From assembly GCA_001775255.1 (NCBI GenBank), contig MFCJ01000136.1, forward strand, positions 1 to 13,881: 13,881 bases of DNA. The letters run 5' to 3'. Positions 7,046 through 13,545 of the stretch are shown in pieces (the stretch's first letter is position 1; each line of letters starts with the position of its first letter). The notes beneath the pieces are model-generated. The model searched no databases. It worked only from the letters and a program-made list of their open reading frames with translations, and was not told where the DNA came from. A program made the translations under genes and the position numbers. The DNA comes from Candidatus Dadabacteria bacterium RIFCSPHIGHO2_12_FULL_53_21 (GTDB lineage: Bacteria > Desulfobacterota_D > UBA1144 > Nemesobacterales > UBA2774).

Positions 7046-7774
7046 ATGCCTCAGCTCAATCTATTATTGCTGCCACTTTTAGGCGGTTATTACTTCCTAA
7101 GTAGATTAAATCGAACAAAATACACACTTCAACGTGAATCTGGATATGAACTTGCATTCAGTTCTATGATTGCAGGCATTATTCTGCTTGGATTCGCAGA
7201 AGTGCCATATATAACAATAATATACTTACAGGGGAAAATTACCTTAATAGCTGATTTTGTTAATTGGTGGAGACATACTGTTCGTTTTGCGTATTCAGGT
7301 ATTGCAACAATTTCGTTTCTAGCCGGACTTTGCTTACCACATATTTGCAATCGGCTTTTCTTCGATAAATCGAAAGAACTAAGTAGAGCAATCCAAGAGG
7401 AAGGAGAAAATTTTGAACAGATACTAGAAAAAGCCATCAAGAGAACAAAGATGGTTTCTATAACATTAAAGAACAATAAGGTTTACATTGGAGCTGTGAC
7501 AAGCAATTATTTGCCAGGAGGGACCCGAAGATATTTAAAAATCATCCCATTTTATAGTGGTTATAGAGATCAAAAAGATATGAGTCTTCATATTACTACT
7601 AACTATGCGATGGTTTACGATAAGATTGCAAATGGACAATTGCCAGATTTGGAAGTTGATGATGATTTTGAGTTTGTTATTGCAGTTTCTGAAATAATAT
7701 CCGTAAACATCTTTGACCCTGAAGCATTCGACCACTTTCAAGAAAGTGCAATTGTTGAAACAGACAAATACTAG
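7046..7774 (+). CDS. Membrane protein with C-terminal soluble domain, unknown function
   Basis: The 242-residue product has three hydrophobic segments: about residues 4-19, 36-60 and 83-102. A charged linker with coiled-coil character (108-133, KELSRAIQEEGENFEQILEKA) follows. Then comes a soluble domain (135-242) with a beta-rich pattern, MVSITLKNNKVYIGAVTS, then IIPFYSGYRD and DDDFEFVIAVSEI. The segment I-x-L-K-N-x-K-V-Y-I-G followed by SGYRD looks like a recurring domain of bacterial membrane proteins of unknown function. I cannot name it and it is not an enzyme I recognise. The ATG at 7046 has no clear ribosome binding site and may rely on coupling to the small gene 21 bases upstream. The soluble domain is probably cytoplasmic. 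Confidence 0.65.
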   Translation: MPQLNLLLLPLLGGYYFLSRLNRTKYTLQRESGYELAFSSMIAGIILLGFAEVPYITIIYLQGKITLIADFVNWWRHTVRFAYSGIATISFLAGLCLPHICNRLFFDKSKELSRAIQEEGENFEQILEKAIKRTKMVSITLKNNKVYIGAVTSNYLPGGTRRYLKIIPFYSGYRDQKDMSLHITTNYAMVYDKIANGQLPDLEVDDDFEFVIAVSEIISVNIFDPEAFDHFQESAIVETDKY

Positions 7775-7792
7775 ACAATTCCTTGTATGAAT

Positions 7793-7811
7793 GGCATACT
7801 ATGTGTATGCC
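7793..7811. repeat. Perfect palindrome over the start codon of the basic-protein gene
   Basis: GGCATAC (7793-7799) and GTATGCC (7805-7811) form a 7-bp stem with a 5-nt loop. The ATG at 7807 lies inside the 3' arm. There is no T-run, so it is not a terminator. It could be an operator or an RNA hairpin that hides the start codon; no Shine-Dalgarno sequence is visible upstream. Confidence 0.55.
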
Positions 7812-8061
7812 TAAGCGGTCAAGCAAACAATCCGAAGATATTAACATCCTCGCTAAGTCCATAGTCGATAAAGCTACTAAAGAACCATCCGAAGAAAAAC
7901 CCGAAAAGAACCCCGCCGCGGTTGCTTTAGGCCGATTAGGAGGCTTAAAAGGCGGGAAAGCTAGAGCTGAAAAACTATCTGCTGAACGACGGAAAGAAAT
8001 CGCTAAGAGGGCGGCCCAAACACGTTGGGGAGAGAAGGTTGCTCGGGAGCCGAAAGAATAG
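7807..8061 (+). CDS. Small basic KGG-type protein, histone-H1-like repeat
   Basis: The 84-residue product begins MPKRSSKQSEDINILAKSIV and contains NPAAVALGRLGGLKGGKARA, then LSAERRKEIAKRAAQTRWG. This arrangement is recurrent in many bacteria, usually annotated as hypothetical or histone-H1-like. It combines an N-terminal helix, an acidic/proline linker (EPSEEKPEKNP) and a Lys/Arg/Ala/Gly-rich tail. DNA or RNA binding is suggested by charge only. ATG 7807 is chosen because family members begin MPKRS; ATG 7801 is in frame two codons earlier. No ribosome binding site is visible and the start sits in a palindrome. The last 59 bases overlap the 3' end of the ATPase gene on the other strand. Confidence 0.7.
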   Translation: MPKRSSKQSEDINILAKSIVDKATKEPSEEKPEKNPAAVALGRLGGLKGGKARAEKLSAERRKEIAKRAAQTRWGEKVAREPKE

Positions 8062-9286
8062 ACAAAGCTTCGTTGTTAATAAGTTCAGCATTAATACCTT
8101 GCATAATCACATAGGGTTGCATCTTGGGTTCTGTAAATCGATATTTATACGCCCTACTCACACCGTGTTTCTGTAATATATTCCCTCTTTCATCACTTGA
8201 GAAGGTTGCAAGATGTGATTGAAAATTCGCTATCGCAATCTTGCGCCTTAATATTTTGATTAACGGGTCAACAACTGCTACTGGCGGAAACTTCCCTTCG
8301 TCATCAGTTCTTGCCATAGCACAGGCTAAAAGAACTTCTCTGTATAGTGCATTCTTTTTATTGCTAAGAATAGCTTTTTTATAGGCATTGTTTATAGACT
8401 GGTCGGATTGCGAAATCAATTCATTAATAGCATTCCCAACGTGAGCCTCAGTTATGAGTTTCTTTTTTTCCCTTATTGCTTGGATTGTAGAATCACGTCC
8501 TAGTGAATGGATATATTCAGGCAATCCACGTGAAAGAGTTACAATCTTCCATCTGGCATCGGGGTCAATTTTTATACCGAGCTTAGGAAGCCGTTGATCC
8601 AAGATCGCATTTAATTCGTTTTTGTTCATTCTTGGCATTTTAATCTCTTCAATATTTCTGCTAACGGATTGATGCTCCTCAACCAAAGTAGTTATATCAT
8701 CAGCTACGCCGATTAAAAGAACAGTTACATTCACGCCGCTGTCGGATAAAGCCTTAATAGTATGAGCCATTAATTGTTTTGCGTTGGTATTTTTTATCTT
8801 GTCAAATTCATCGAAGATAATGACGGGAATTTTAGAGAATGGAGATTTTCTCAGTTCCCGCACTACATCGTCCGGTGTAATGACGCTCTCATATTTATCT
8901 GCAATGGTAAATTTCTCAGTTACCTCCTTTCCATAATTCCCGGGGTCCTTAATTTCAAAAACAATTTCTCGAAATACTTTTTTCCAGAGGGATGTATAGT
9001 CATCTCCTGGGGAAGATTGTTGCCGGATAGGAAATATACCAACAGACCCGATTAACTCATGGAAGGTGTTACCAAGAGATGTTTTGCCAACACCCCTTTC
9101 ACCATAAAGAACTGCATGTCTCCCGGGATCTGCAACAGCATTAATTAATCTCTGGATTTGTTCACTCCGACCTGTAAATAAATCTGCTGCACTTATTGGT
9201 GCAGATGGGGTAAATAATTGCCTTGCATTAAATTCAAGATTATCCCAATTGTTTTTTGTGGATTTATTGCTTGCGACTCCAAACAT
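8003..9286 (-). CDS. Orc1/Cdc6-like AAA+ ATPase
   Basis: The 427-residue protein has Walker A GERGVGKTS (62-70), Walker B VIIFDEFD (155-162), a sensor-1-like LLIGVADD (190-197), an arginine-finger candidate (SVSRN, Arg210) and a sensor-2-like GLPEYIHSLGR (254-264). The C-terminal part (about 310-400), with YKYRFTEPKMQPYVIMQGI, resembles the winged helix of Orc1/Cdc6-type ATPases. Such bacterial proteins occur in accessory DNA; most lack a known role, so replication, transposition or defence are all only guesses. The start at 9286 has AGGAG six bases upstream. Palindromic TACTTG/CAAGTA sites lie 22-140 bases upstream and suggest repression of this gene. Its 3' end overlaps the convergent KGG-type gene. 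Confidence 0.8.
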   Translation of the reverse strand: MFGVASNKSTKNNWDNLEFNARQLFTPSAPISAADLFTGRSEQIQRLINAVADPGRHAVLYGERGVGKTSLGNTFHELIGSVGIFPIRQQSSPGDDYTSLWKKVFREIVFEIKDPGNYGKEVTEKFTIADKYESVITPDDVVRELRKSPFSKIPVIIFDEFDKIKNTNAKQLMAHTIKALSDSGVNVTVLLIGVADDITTLVEEHQSVSRNIEEIKMPRMNKNELNAILDQRLPKLGIKIDPDARWKIVTLSRGLPEYIHSLGRDSTIQAIREKKKLITEAHVGNAINELISQSDQSINNAYKKAILSNKKNALYREVLLACAMARTDDEGKFPPVAVVDPLIKILRRKIAIANFQSHLATFSSDERGNILQKHGVSRAYKYRFTEPKMQPYVIMQGINAELINNEALSILSAPEQPSLPNVFGPPS

Positions 9287-9307
9287 TTTATGCTCCTATC
9301 ATTCTCT

Positions 9308-9342
9308 TACTTGTCCAAGTAGGGGCTTTACTTATTCAAGTA
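9308..9342. promoter_or_regulatory. Pair of TACTTG palindromes upstream of the ATPase gene
   Basis: TACTTGTCCAAGTA (9308-9321) is a perfect palindrome with a 2-base centre. TACTTATTCAAGTA (9329-9342) is a near copy beginning exactly 21 bases, two helical turns, further on. They lie 22-56 bases upstream of the ATPase ATG, where a dimeric repressor could act. On the minus strand TTGACT (complement of about 9380-9385), with a weak TAGTTT 17 bases on, could be the promoter. Confidence 0.55.
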
Positions 9343-9408
9343 GCATTGCCACTTAACAAACTACCACCCATACTTAATGAAGTCAAGAGGCAACTTAGAT
9401 GTTAATAT

Positions 9409-9426
9409 TACTTGACCGCTCAAGTA
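9409..9426. promoter_or_regulatory. Third TACTTG palindrome overlapping a -10 box
   Basis: TACTTGACCGCTCAAGTA is a perfect 7+4+7 palindrome with the same half-site as the two sites nearer the ATPase gene but a wider centre. Its right arm overlaps TATAAT (9425-9430), which stands a few bases before the ATG of the transposase remnant. A weaker relative, TACTTAATGAAGT, lies at 9371-9383. Confidence 0.5.
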
Positions 9427-9437
9427 TAATATTAATT

Positions 9438-9589
9438 ATGAACAAGCTAGATATAAAGAAACAAGCGCAAATAGTAGCGGCAATTTTTGCAGGATTCATC
9501 AATCCCTGAGAGTAACCCCCGCAATGAAAGCGAAGGTTACAGATCATCTATTGTAGATTGAGGATATTTTAGCCCTAATTTCAAAATGA
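9438..9589 (+). pseudogene. Collapsed IS1-like transposase remnant (N- and C-termini fused)
   Basis: ATG 9438 begins MNKLDIKKQAQIVAAI, the typical N-terminus of IS1-family-like transposases (MNKLxxxKRAQIVAALVEG). The frame then stops at 9507-9509. In a second frame, from 9485, the bases encode FCRIHQSLRVTPAM, then VTDHLL, a TAG, then IEDILALISK and TGA at 9587-9589. That is the C-terminus of the same family (NFCRIHKTLRVTPAMEAG, then DHLWSIEDI). About 200 central residues, including the DDE catalytic core, are missing. The junction lies near 9484-9490, with a frame change and a nonsense mutation. It cannot encode an active transposase. Its stop codon sits inside the right inverted repeat. Confidence 0.75.
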
Positions 9590-9599
9590 CCCACTACCG
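9577..9599. repeat. Right inverted repeat (IS1-like element end)
   Basis: AATTTCAAAATGACC followed by CACTACCG starts within the last codons of the transposase remnant and is followed by AGCGGGC. It is the inverted partner of 6532-6554, with two mismatches in 23. The rplM -35 box begins 14 bases after it, so the element ended immediately upstream of a housekeeping promoter. Confidence 0.7.
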
Positions 9600-9613
9600 A
9601 GCGGGCAGTATGC

Positions 9614-9641
9614 TTGACATTCCCTCTATAGACGGTAAATT
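9614..9641 (+). promoter_or_regulatory. Promoter of the rplM-rpsI-ino1 operon
   Basis: A perfect -35 TTGACA (9614-9619) is separated by 16 bp from TAAATT (9636-9641), four of six matches to TATAAT. The predicted start lies about 30 bases ahead of the rplM ATG. AGAGG at 9664-9668 is its ribosome binding site, eight bases before the ATG. Confidence 0.6.
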
Positions 9642-9676
9642 GATTTGCTTAACTCTAATAGTTAGAGGCAGATAAA

Positions 9677-10105
9677 ATGAAGACTTATATGGCGAGAAGC
9701 GAAGACTTCGAGAAGAAATGGTTTTTAATCGACGGGGAAGGAAAAACTGTCGGGAGACTGTCTTCAAAAATAGCCAGGATACTGAGAGGTAAAGAAAAAG
9801 CCCAATTCACCCCTCACGCCGATATAGGGGATTTTGTAATAGTCGTCAACGCCGACAAATTGAAATTCACGGGCAACAAGCTGGAAGACAAGAGATATTA
9901 CTGGCACACGGGGCACCCGGGCGGGATCAGATCCATAGCCGCCGAGGACCTCTCGAAGAAGAAGCCTAGAGAAATATTAAAAAAGGCTGTCTGGGGCATG
10001 CTCCCTAAGAACAGGTGGCAGAAAAAACTCATAACGAGATTAAAGATCTACACCGGAAACGAGCATCCGCATTCGCCGCAGAAGCCCGAATCCCTGGAGG
10101 TATAG
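9677..10105 (+). CDS. rplM: 50S ribosomal protein L13
   Basis: L13 is an early-assembling large-subunit protein that binds 23S rRNA. The 142-residue length is typical. Recognisable family segments are KTYMARSEDFEKKWFLID, then GKTVGRLSSKIARILRGK. They are followed by GDFVIVVNADKLKFTGNKLEDKRYYWHTGHPGG, then the C-terminal AVWGMLPKNRW and LKIYTGNEHPHSPQKPE. The ATG at 9677 has AGAGG at a good distance. rpsI follows after nine bases, the normal rplM-rpsI pairing in bacteria. Confidence 0.97.
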   Translation: MKTYMARSEDFEKKWFLIDGEGKTVGRLSSKIARILRGKEKAQFTPHADIGDFVIVVNADKLKFTGNKLEDKRYYWHTGHPGGIRSIAAEDLSKKKPREILKKAVWGMLPKNRWQKKLITRLKIYTGNEHPHSPQKPESLEV

Positions 10106-10114
10106 TAGATAAAT

Positions 10115-10507
10115 ATGGCTGAAGTTAACTATTACGGAACCGGAAGAAGAAAAACATCGATCGCCCGGGTTTGGCTCAGAACAGGCGACGGAAAGATAAC
10201 GATAAACGGCCGGGAAGCGGAAGAGTATTTCCCGCGCGAATACTGGAAGGTACACGCCCTGGGACCGCTGGCAACGACCCAGTCGGTCGGGAAGTTTAAC
10301 GTCATAGTCGACGTCAAGGGCGGGGGTCTTACGGGCCAGGCAGGCGCGGTGAGACACGGGATCGCGAGGGCCCTTCTTCAGGTGGACGACGCCAACAGAA
10401 AGCCGCTCAAGGTAGCGGGTCAGCTCAGCAGGGACTCGAGGATGGTCGAGAGGAAGAAGTACGGACTCAAGAAAGCGAGACGCGGACAGCAGTTCTCGAA
10501 GAGGTAA
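10115..10507 (+). CDS. rpsI: 30S ribosomal protein S9
   Basis: S9 is the small-subunit protein whose C-terminal tail reaches the P-site tRNA. At 130 residues it has the usual length. It shows YYGTGRRKTSIARVWL at the N-terminus, then INGREAEEYFPRE, GGGLTGQAGAVRHGIARALL and the basic C-terminus MVERKKYGLKKARRGQQFSKR, with the invariant final Lys-Arg. GGAGG lies at 10096-10100, 14 bases from the ATG, a rather long spacing inside the end of rplM. ino1 begins eight bases after the stop. Confidence 0.97.
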   Translation: MAEVNYYGTGRRKTSIARVWLRTGDGKITINGREAEEYFPREYWKVHALGPLATTQSVGKFNVIVDVKGGGLTGQAGAVRHGIARALLQVDDANRKPLKVAGQLSRDSRMVERKKYGLKKARRGQQFSKR

Positions 10508-10515
10508 ACCTTACC

Positions 10516-11868
10516 TTGTCTGATACCGGGAAAAAGAAATCGGCTTCAAAAAAACAGAAGAAAATCGCCCCGCCCGAAGGAAAGCTGGGCGTTCTGATTC
10601 CGGGCATAGGCGGCGCCGTGAGCACCACGTTCATCGCCGGCGTCGAGGCCATTAAAAGGGGGCTCGGAAAGCCCATAGGCTCCCTCACCCAATTGGGAAG
10701 GATAAGGCTCGGAAAGAGGACAGAGAAAAAGTCCCCGCTCATCAAGGAATTTTTACCGCTTGCGGAACTCAAGGATATAGTATTCGCGGGATGGGACATA
10801 TTCCCTGATAATTGTTACGAAGCGGCTATTAAAGCAGGCGTCCTCGAAAAAAACCTGGTAGACGAATTAAAGGATACACTCCAGAAATTAAAACCGATGC
10901 CTGCCGTATTCAGCAGGAAATACGTCAAAAACCTCAACGGAAAACACCTGAAATCCGGTAAGACCAAGATGGACCTGGCCGGGCAGCTCATCGAAGACAT
11001 CAAGAGGTTCAAGAAGGAGAGCGGCGTAGCACGGCTCGTTATGGTGTGGTGCGGAAGCACGGAGGTCTTTATCAGGCCCACTCCGGTACACGCTACCATG
11101 GCCTCTTTCGAAAAGGGCCTCAGGGAAAACCACCCGGACATTGCGCCGAGCATGATATACGCTTACGCGGCCCTTCAGTGCGGAGTGCCGTATGCGAACG
11201 GGGCCCCTAACCTGTCGGTAGACGTTCCCGCACTCACGGACTTTGCCAAGAAGAAGAAGGTCCCAATAGCGGGGAAAGACTTCAAGACTGGGCAGACCCT
11301 GATGAAAACTATCCTCGCCCCCGGGCTTAAGAGCAGGATGATCGGGCTCAGCGGCTGGTTCTCGACGAATATACTCGGGAACAGGGACGGCGAGGTGCTC
11401 GATGACCCAAATTCTTTTAAAACAAAAGAAGAGAGCAAGCTGAGCGTCCTCGAATACATGTTCCAGCCCGACCTCCATCCCGACCTCTATTCGAACTACT
11501 ATCACAAGGTAAGGATCAACTATTACCCCCCGAGAGGCGACGCCAAGGAAGCCTGGGACAACATAGATATTTTCGGCTGGCTCGGCTATCCGATGCAGAT
11601 CAAGGTCAACTTCCTCTGCAGGGACAGCATACTGGCCGCGCCCATAGTGCTCGACCTCGTGCTGTTCCTCGACCTTGCGAAGAGGGCTGGGTTCGACGGG
11701 ATTCAGGAATGGCTGTCCTTCTATTTCAAGAGCCCGATGTACGGCAAGGGGCTTTACCCCGAGCACGACCTGTTTATTCAGCTCATGAAGTTGAAGAACA
11801 CGCTCCGCTACATGAAGGGCGAGGAGCTAATCACGCACCTCGGCCTCGATTATTACAACCTGATGTAA
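10516..11868 (+). CDS. ino1: myo-Inositol-1-phosphate synthase
   Basis: The enzyme converts D-glucose 6-phosphate to 1D-myo-inositol 3-phosphate (also named L-myo-inositol 1-phosphate) with NAD, the first step of inositol synthesis. The 450-residue product has a Rossmann segment GVLIPGIGGAVSTTFIAGV (about 25-43). It also has the family blocks SMIYAYAALQCGVPYANGAPN, GKDFKTGQTLMKT, LSGWFSTNILGNRDG and SFKTKEESK, and MQIKVNFLCRDSILAAPIVLDL, which match the inositol-1-phosphate synthase domain and carry its conserved lysines. The start is a TTG at 10516, ten bases after GAGGT that overlaps the rpsI stop. No ATG exists nearby in this frame. Close spacing behind rpsI suggests co-transcription with the ribosomal genes. 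The product could feed inositol phospholipids or a compatible solute; the neighbours do not decide. Confidence 0.93.
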   Translation: MSDTGKKKSASKKQKKIAPPEGKLGVLIPGIGGAVSTTFIAGVEAIKRGLGKPIGSLTQLGRIRLGKRTEKKSPLIKEFLPLAELKDIVFAGWDIFPDNCYEAAIKAGVLEKNLVDELKDTLQKLKPMPAVFSRKYVKNLNGKHLKSGKTKMDLAGQLIEDIKRFKKESGVARLVMVWCGSTEVFIRPTPVHATMASFEKGLRENHPDIAPSMIYAYAALQCGVPYANGAPNLSVDVPALTDFAKKKKVPIAGKDFKTGQTLMKTILAPGLKSRMIGLSGWFSTNILGNRDGEVLDDPNSFKTKEESKLSVLEYMFQPDLHPDLYSNYYHKVRINYYPPRGDAKEAWDNIDIFGWLGYPMQIKVNFLCRDSILAAPIVLDLVLFLDLAKRAGFDGIQEWLSFYFKSPMYGKGLYPEHDLFIQLMKLKNTLRYMKGEELITHLGLDYYNLM

Positions 11869-11926
11869 TATCCGTATCCGCTTAAGCAATCAGATTTATC
11901 AGATAGGAATGGCTATAGGGTTTATG

Positions 11927-12790
11927 TTATGCCTGTGTGCTTATGGCAAGCCATTTGCGCGTTATGTAGAGGTTCCCTTTCTGGTCCCTGTTCCCGTGCT
12001 GCTCGAGCGCCGGCTGGACGGCCTCTTTCATAGCCTCGACGGCCGCGTCGACGGGATAGCCTCTCAAAGCCCCCGCGGCATACTGCTGGAAGGAGCTTAT
12101 GTACTCCCAGGCTTCTCTCCGCATGTCGACCGCGTATTCCTTGACCTCGACCAGCTTGAAACCCGCTTCCTTCACTAATTGCTCGTAATAAGACCTGGGG
12201 AGGAATTTCGAAGCCTCGGTCCTGGAATCGTTTCTCTGTCTGCTTATACCGCGGTCCCTGAGATACTGTACAGCGTTTTTAACCTGCGTGCGGTAGAAAC
12301 CGAGAGTTTCCGCAGGCCTTGCTTCTTCGTAAAAGGCGGTATTGAAGAAAAAGAGGCCTCCCGGCTTTAAGGCTTGTTTTATTCTCTTAATGCTGTCGAG
12401 CTGTTCCTGCTCCGAGAGGTAATGTATGCCGTTCCCCCAGACCGCTACGTCAATGCTCGCGTCCGGTATCGTCATATCCTCAACGGAGGAATGTACCAAT
12501 TTCAATCTTTCGACCGTCTTCTCGAGCTTTGATTGCGCCAGCCTGAGCGCTTCCGAGGACTGGTCGAGACACATTACCGCTGCTTTCTTCCAGCTTGCGG
12601 GAAGCTGATCGAACACGATCTGCACCATTGTCCCCGCACCTGTCGCTACGTCCAGAATCGCCTCGATCCCGCTGAGACCCTTCCGGCGCATGATCTCGAT
12701 CCATCCGTGAATGCAGGCCTCGTTTACCTCTCTATACTCTTCGGTATCGGCAAACGGCTCATAGTCGTATTTTTCCTTAATCTCGTCCAT
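11927..12790 (-). CDS. Class I SAM-dependent methyltransferase, substrate unknown
   Basis: The 287-residue protein has the methyltransferase motifs in order. Motif I is ILDVATGAGTMV (45-56), the acidic end of strand 2 is MCLDQSSEAL (73-82), motif IV is DVAVWGNGIHYL (114-125) and the post-motif is LKPGGLFFFNTAF (141-153). The C-terminal half, including YAAGALRGYP, is probably a substrate cap. It is a Methyltransf_11/25-like protein; I cannot name a substrate. ATG 12790 is preferred because GAGG lies six bases upstream; the frame also opens at a TTG at 12811 without a ribosome binding site. It converges on ino1 with 58 bases between stops, and no hairpin terminator is visible there. The gene stands alone with its own probable promoter. 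Confidence 0.83.
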   Translation of the reverse strand: MDEIKEKYDYEPFADTEEYREVNEACIHGWIEIMRRKGLSGIEAILDVATGAGTMVQIVFDQLPASWKKAAVMCLDQSSEALRLAQSKLEKTVERLKLVHSSVEDMTIPDASIDVAVWGNGIHYLSEQEQLDSIKRIKQALKPGGLFFFNTAFYEEARPAETLGFYRTQVKNAVQYLRDRGISRQRNDSRTEASKFLPRSYYEQLVKEAGFKLVEVKEYAVDMRREAWEYISSFQQYAAGALRGYPVDAAVEAMKEAVQPALEQHGNRDQKGNLYITRKWLAISTQA

Positions 12791-12848
12791 TATCAACCTC
12801 TGTATCAACAATCACCCCATATTTATTTAGTTATAAAGCCAAAAGCGG

Positions 12849-12876
12849 AGTATAACATAATTACCGGCAAAAACAA
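12849..12876 (-). promoter_or_regulatory. Possible methyltransferase promoter
   Basis: On the minus strand TATACT (complement of 12849-12854) lies 16 bp after TTGTTT (complement of 12871-12876). The -35 match is weak and its bases overlap the T-rich tail assigned to the queE terminator, so one of the two readings may be wrong. Confidence 0.3.
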
Positions 12877-12892
12877 AACGCCCGGGGCCCGG
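12869..12892 (-). terminator. Possible terminator of queC-queE
   Basis: Twelve bases after the queE stop, on the minus strand, CCGG-GCC-CCGG (complement of 12882-12892) forms a short GC-only stem followed by CG and TTTTGTTTTT. The stem is only four pairs, but the T-run is good. A second inverted pair, GGAGTAT (12847-12853) and ATACTCC (12893-12899), encloses it. Confidence 0.4.
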
Positions 12893-12903
12893 ATACTCCT
12901 TAA

Positions 12904-13545
12904 TTATACACCCCTTTTGTCCCCCCAGATTAGCTTGTGAAGCTGGGGAAGGACCCGGACACGCTCAAGATTATCGCCTATTACCCTCTCCGGCAGCCAG
13001 CCGAGCCCCTGTCCGCCGGCAGGCTGGAAAATTATGTTCGCCTTTATCGTATACTTCGACAGAATTTGCTTTGCGTACTCATAATCCGCTTCGTCTGCTA
13101 TGACGAATTTCAGCTGGTCCTGAGGGCGGAGCTTCTGAAAGAGTCCGAAGTCCATTCTCTCCTGCATACCCGAGCCCGGACATTTGCAGTCCATGCTTAT
13201 TATGCAGTTTTCAGTCCAGAACACGGGCGGCGGCAATTTGTGGCCGCTCGTCTCGAGCACTACCCTATAACCATCTTTTATCAGATATTCCGTCAATTCC
13301 CCGGCTTCGTCCTTCTGGATCAGGGGCTCCCCCCCGGTAATGCATACCCTTCTGCAGCCGAACCCCGCAATCCCGGCGCGGATTTCGCCGACCGTCATCT
13401 TTTTGAAGTCCCTCCCCTCTACCGCATACATCGTATCGCACCACGAGCACCTCAGGTCGCAGGCGAAGAGCCTGACAAACACGGTGGGAAGACCGATTTC
13501 CACGCCCTCGCCCTGAATGGAGTAAAAGATTTCGCTGATGTTCAT
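12904..13545 (-). CDS. queE: 7-Carboxy-7-deazaguanine synthase QueE
   Basis: QueE is a radical-SAM enzyme that converts 6-carboxy-5,6,7,8-tetrahydropterin to 7-carboxy-7-deazaguanine in the queuosine/preQ0 pathway. The 213-residue protein starts MNISEIFYSIQGEG, the usual QueE start. It has the cluster motif CDLRCSWC (Cys 29, 33, 36; CxxxCxxC), the SAM-binding ITGGEPL (69-75) and the internal VLETSGHK. The frame is open upstream of 13545, but the ATG there is decisive: it overlaps the queC stop as ATGA (13545-13542), a standard translational-coupling arrangement. It is the last gene of queC-queE, with a possible terminator after it. Confidence 0.93.
   Translation of the reverse strand: MNISEIFYSIQGEGVEIGLPTVFVRLFACDLRCSWCDTMYAVEGRDFKKMTVGEIRAGIAGFGCRRVCITGGEPLIQKDEAGELTEYLIKDGYRVVLETSGHKLPPPVFWTENCIISMDCKCPGSGMQERMDFGLFQKLRPQDQLKFVIADEADYEYAKQILSKYTIKANIIFQPAGGQGLGWLPERVIGDNLERVRVLPQLHKLIWGDKRGV

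Noticed and set aside
10888..11766. A 292-codon open frame on the minus strand opposite ino1
   Set aside because: It is a shadow of the GC-rich ino1 gene. The translation is rich in Arg/His/Val without any recognisable domain, while the plus strand gives a clear inositol-1-phosphate synthase.
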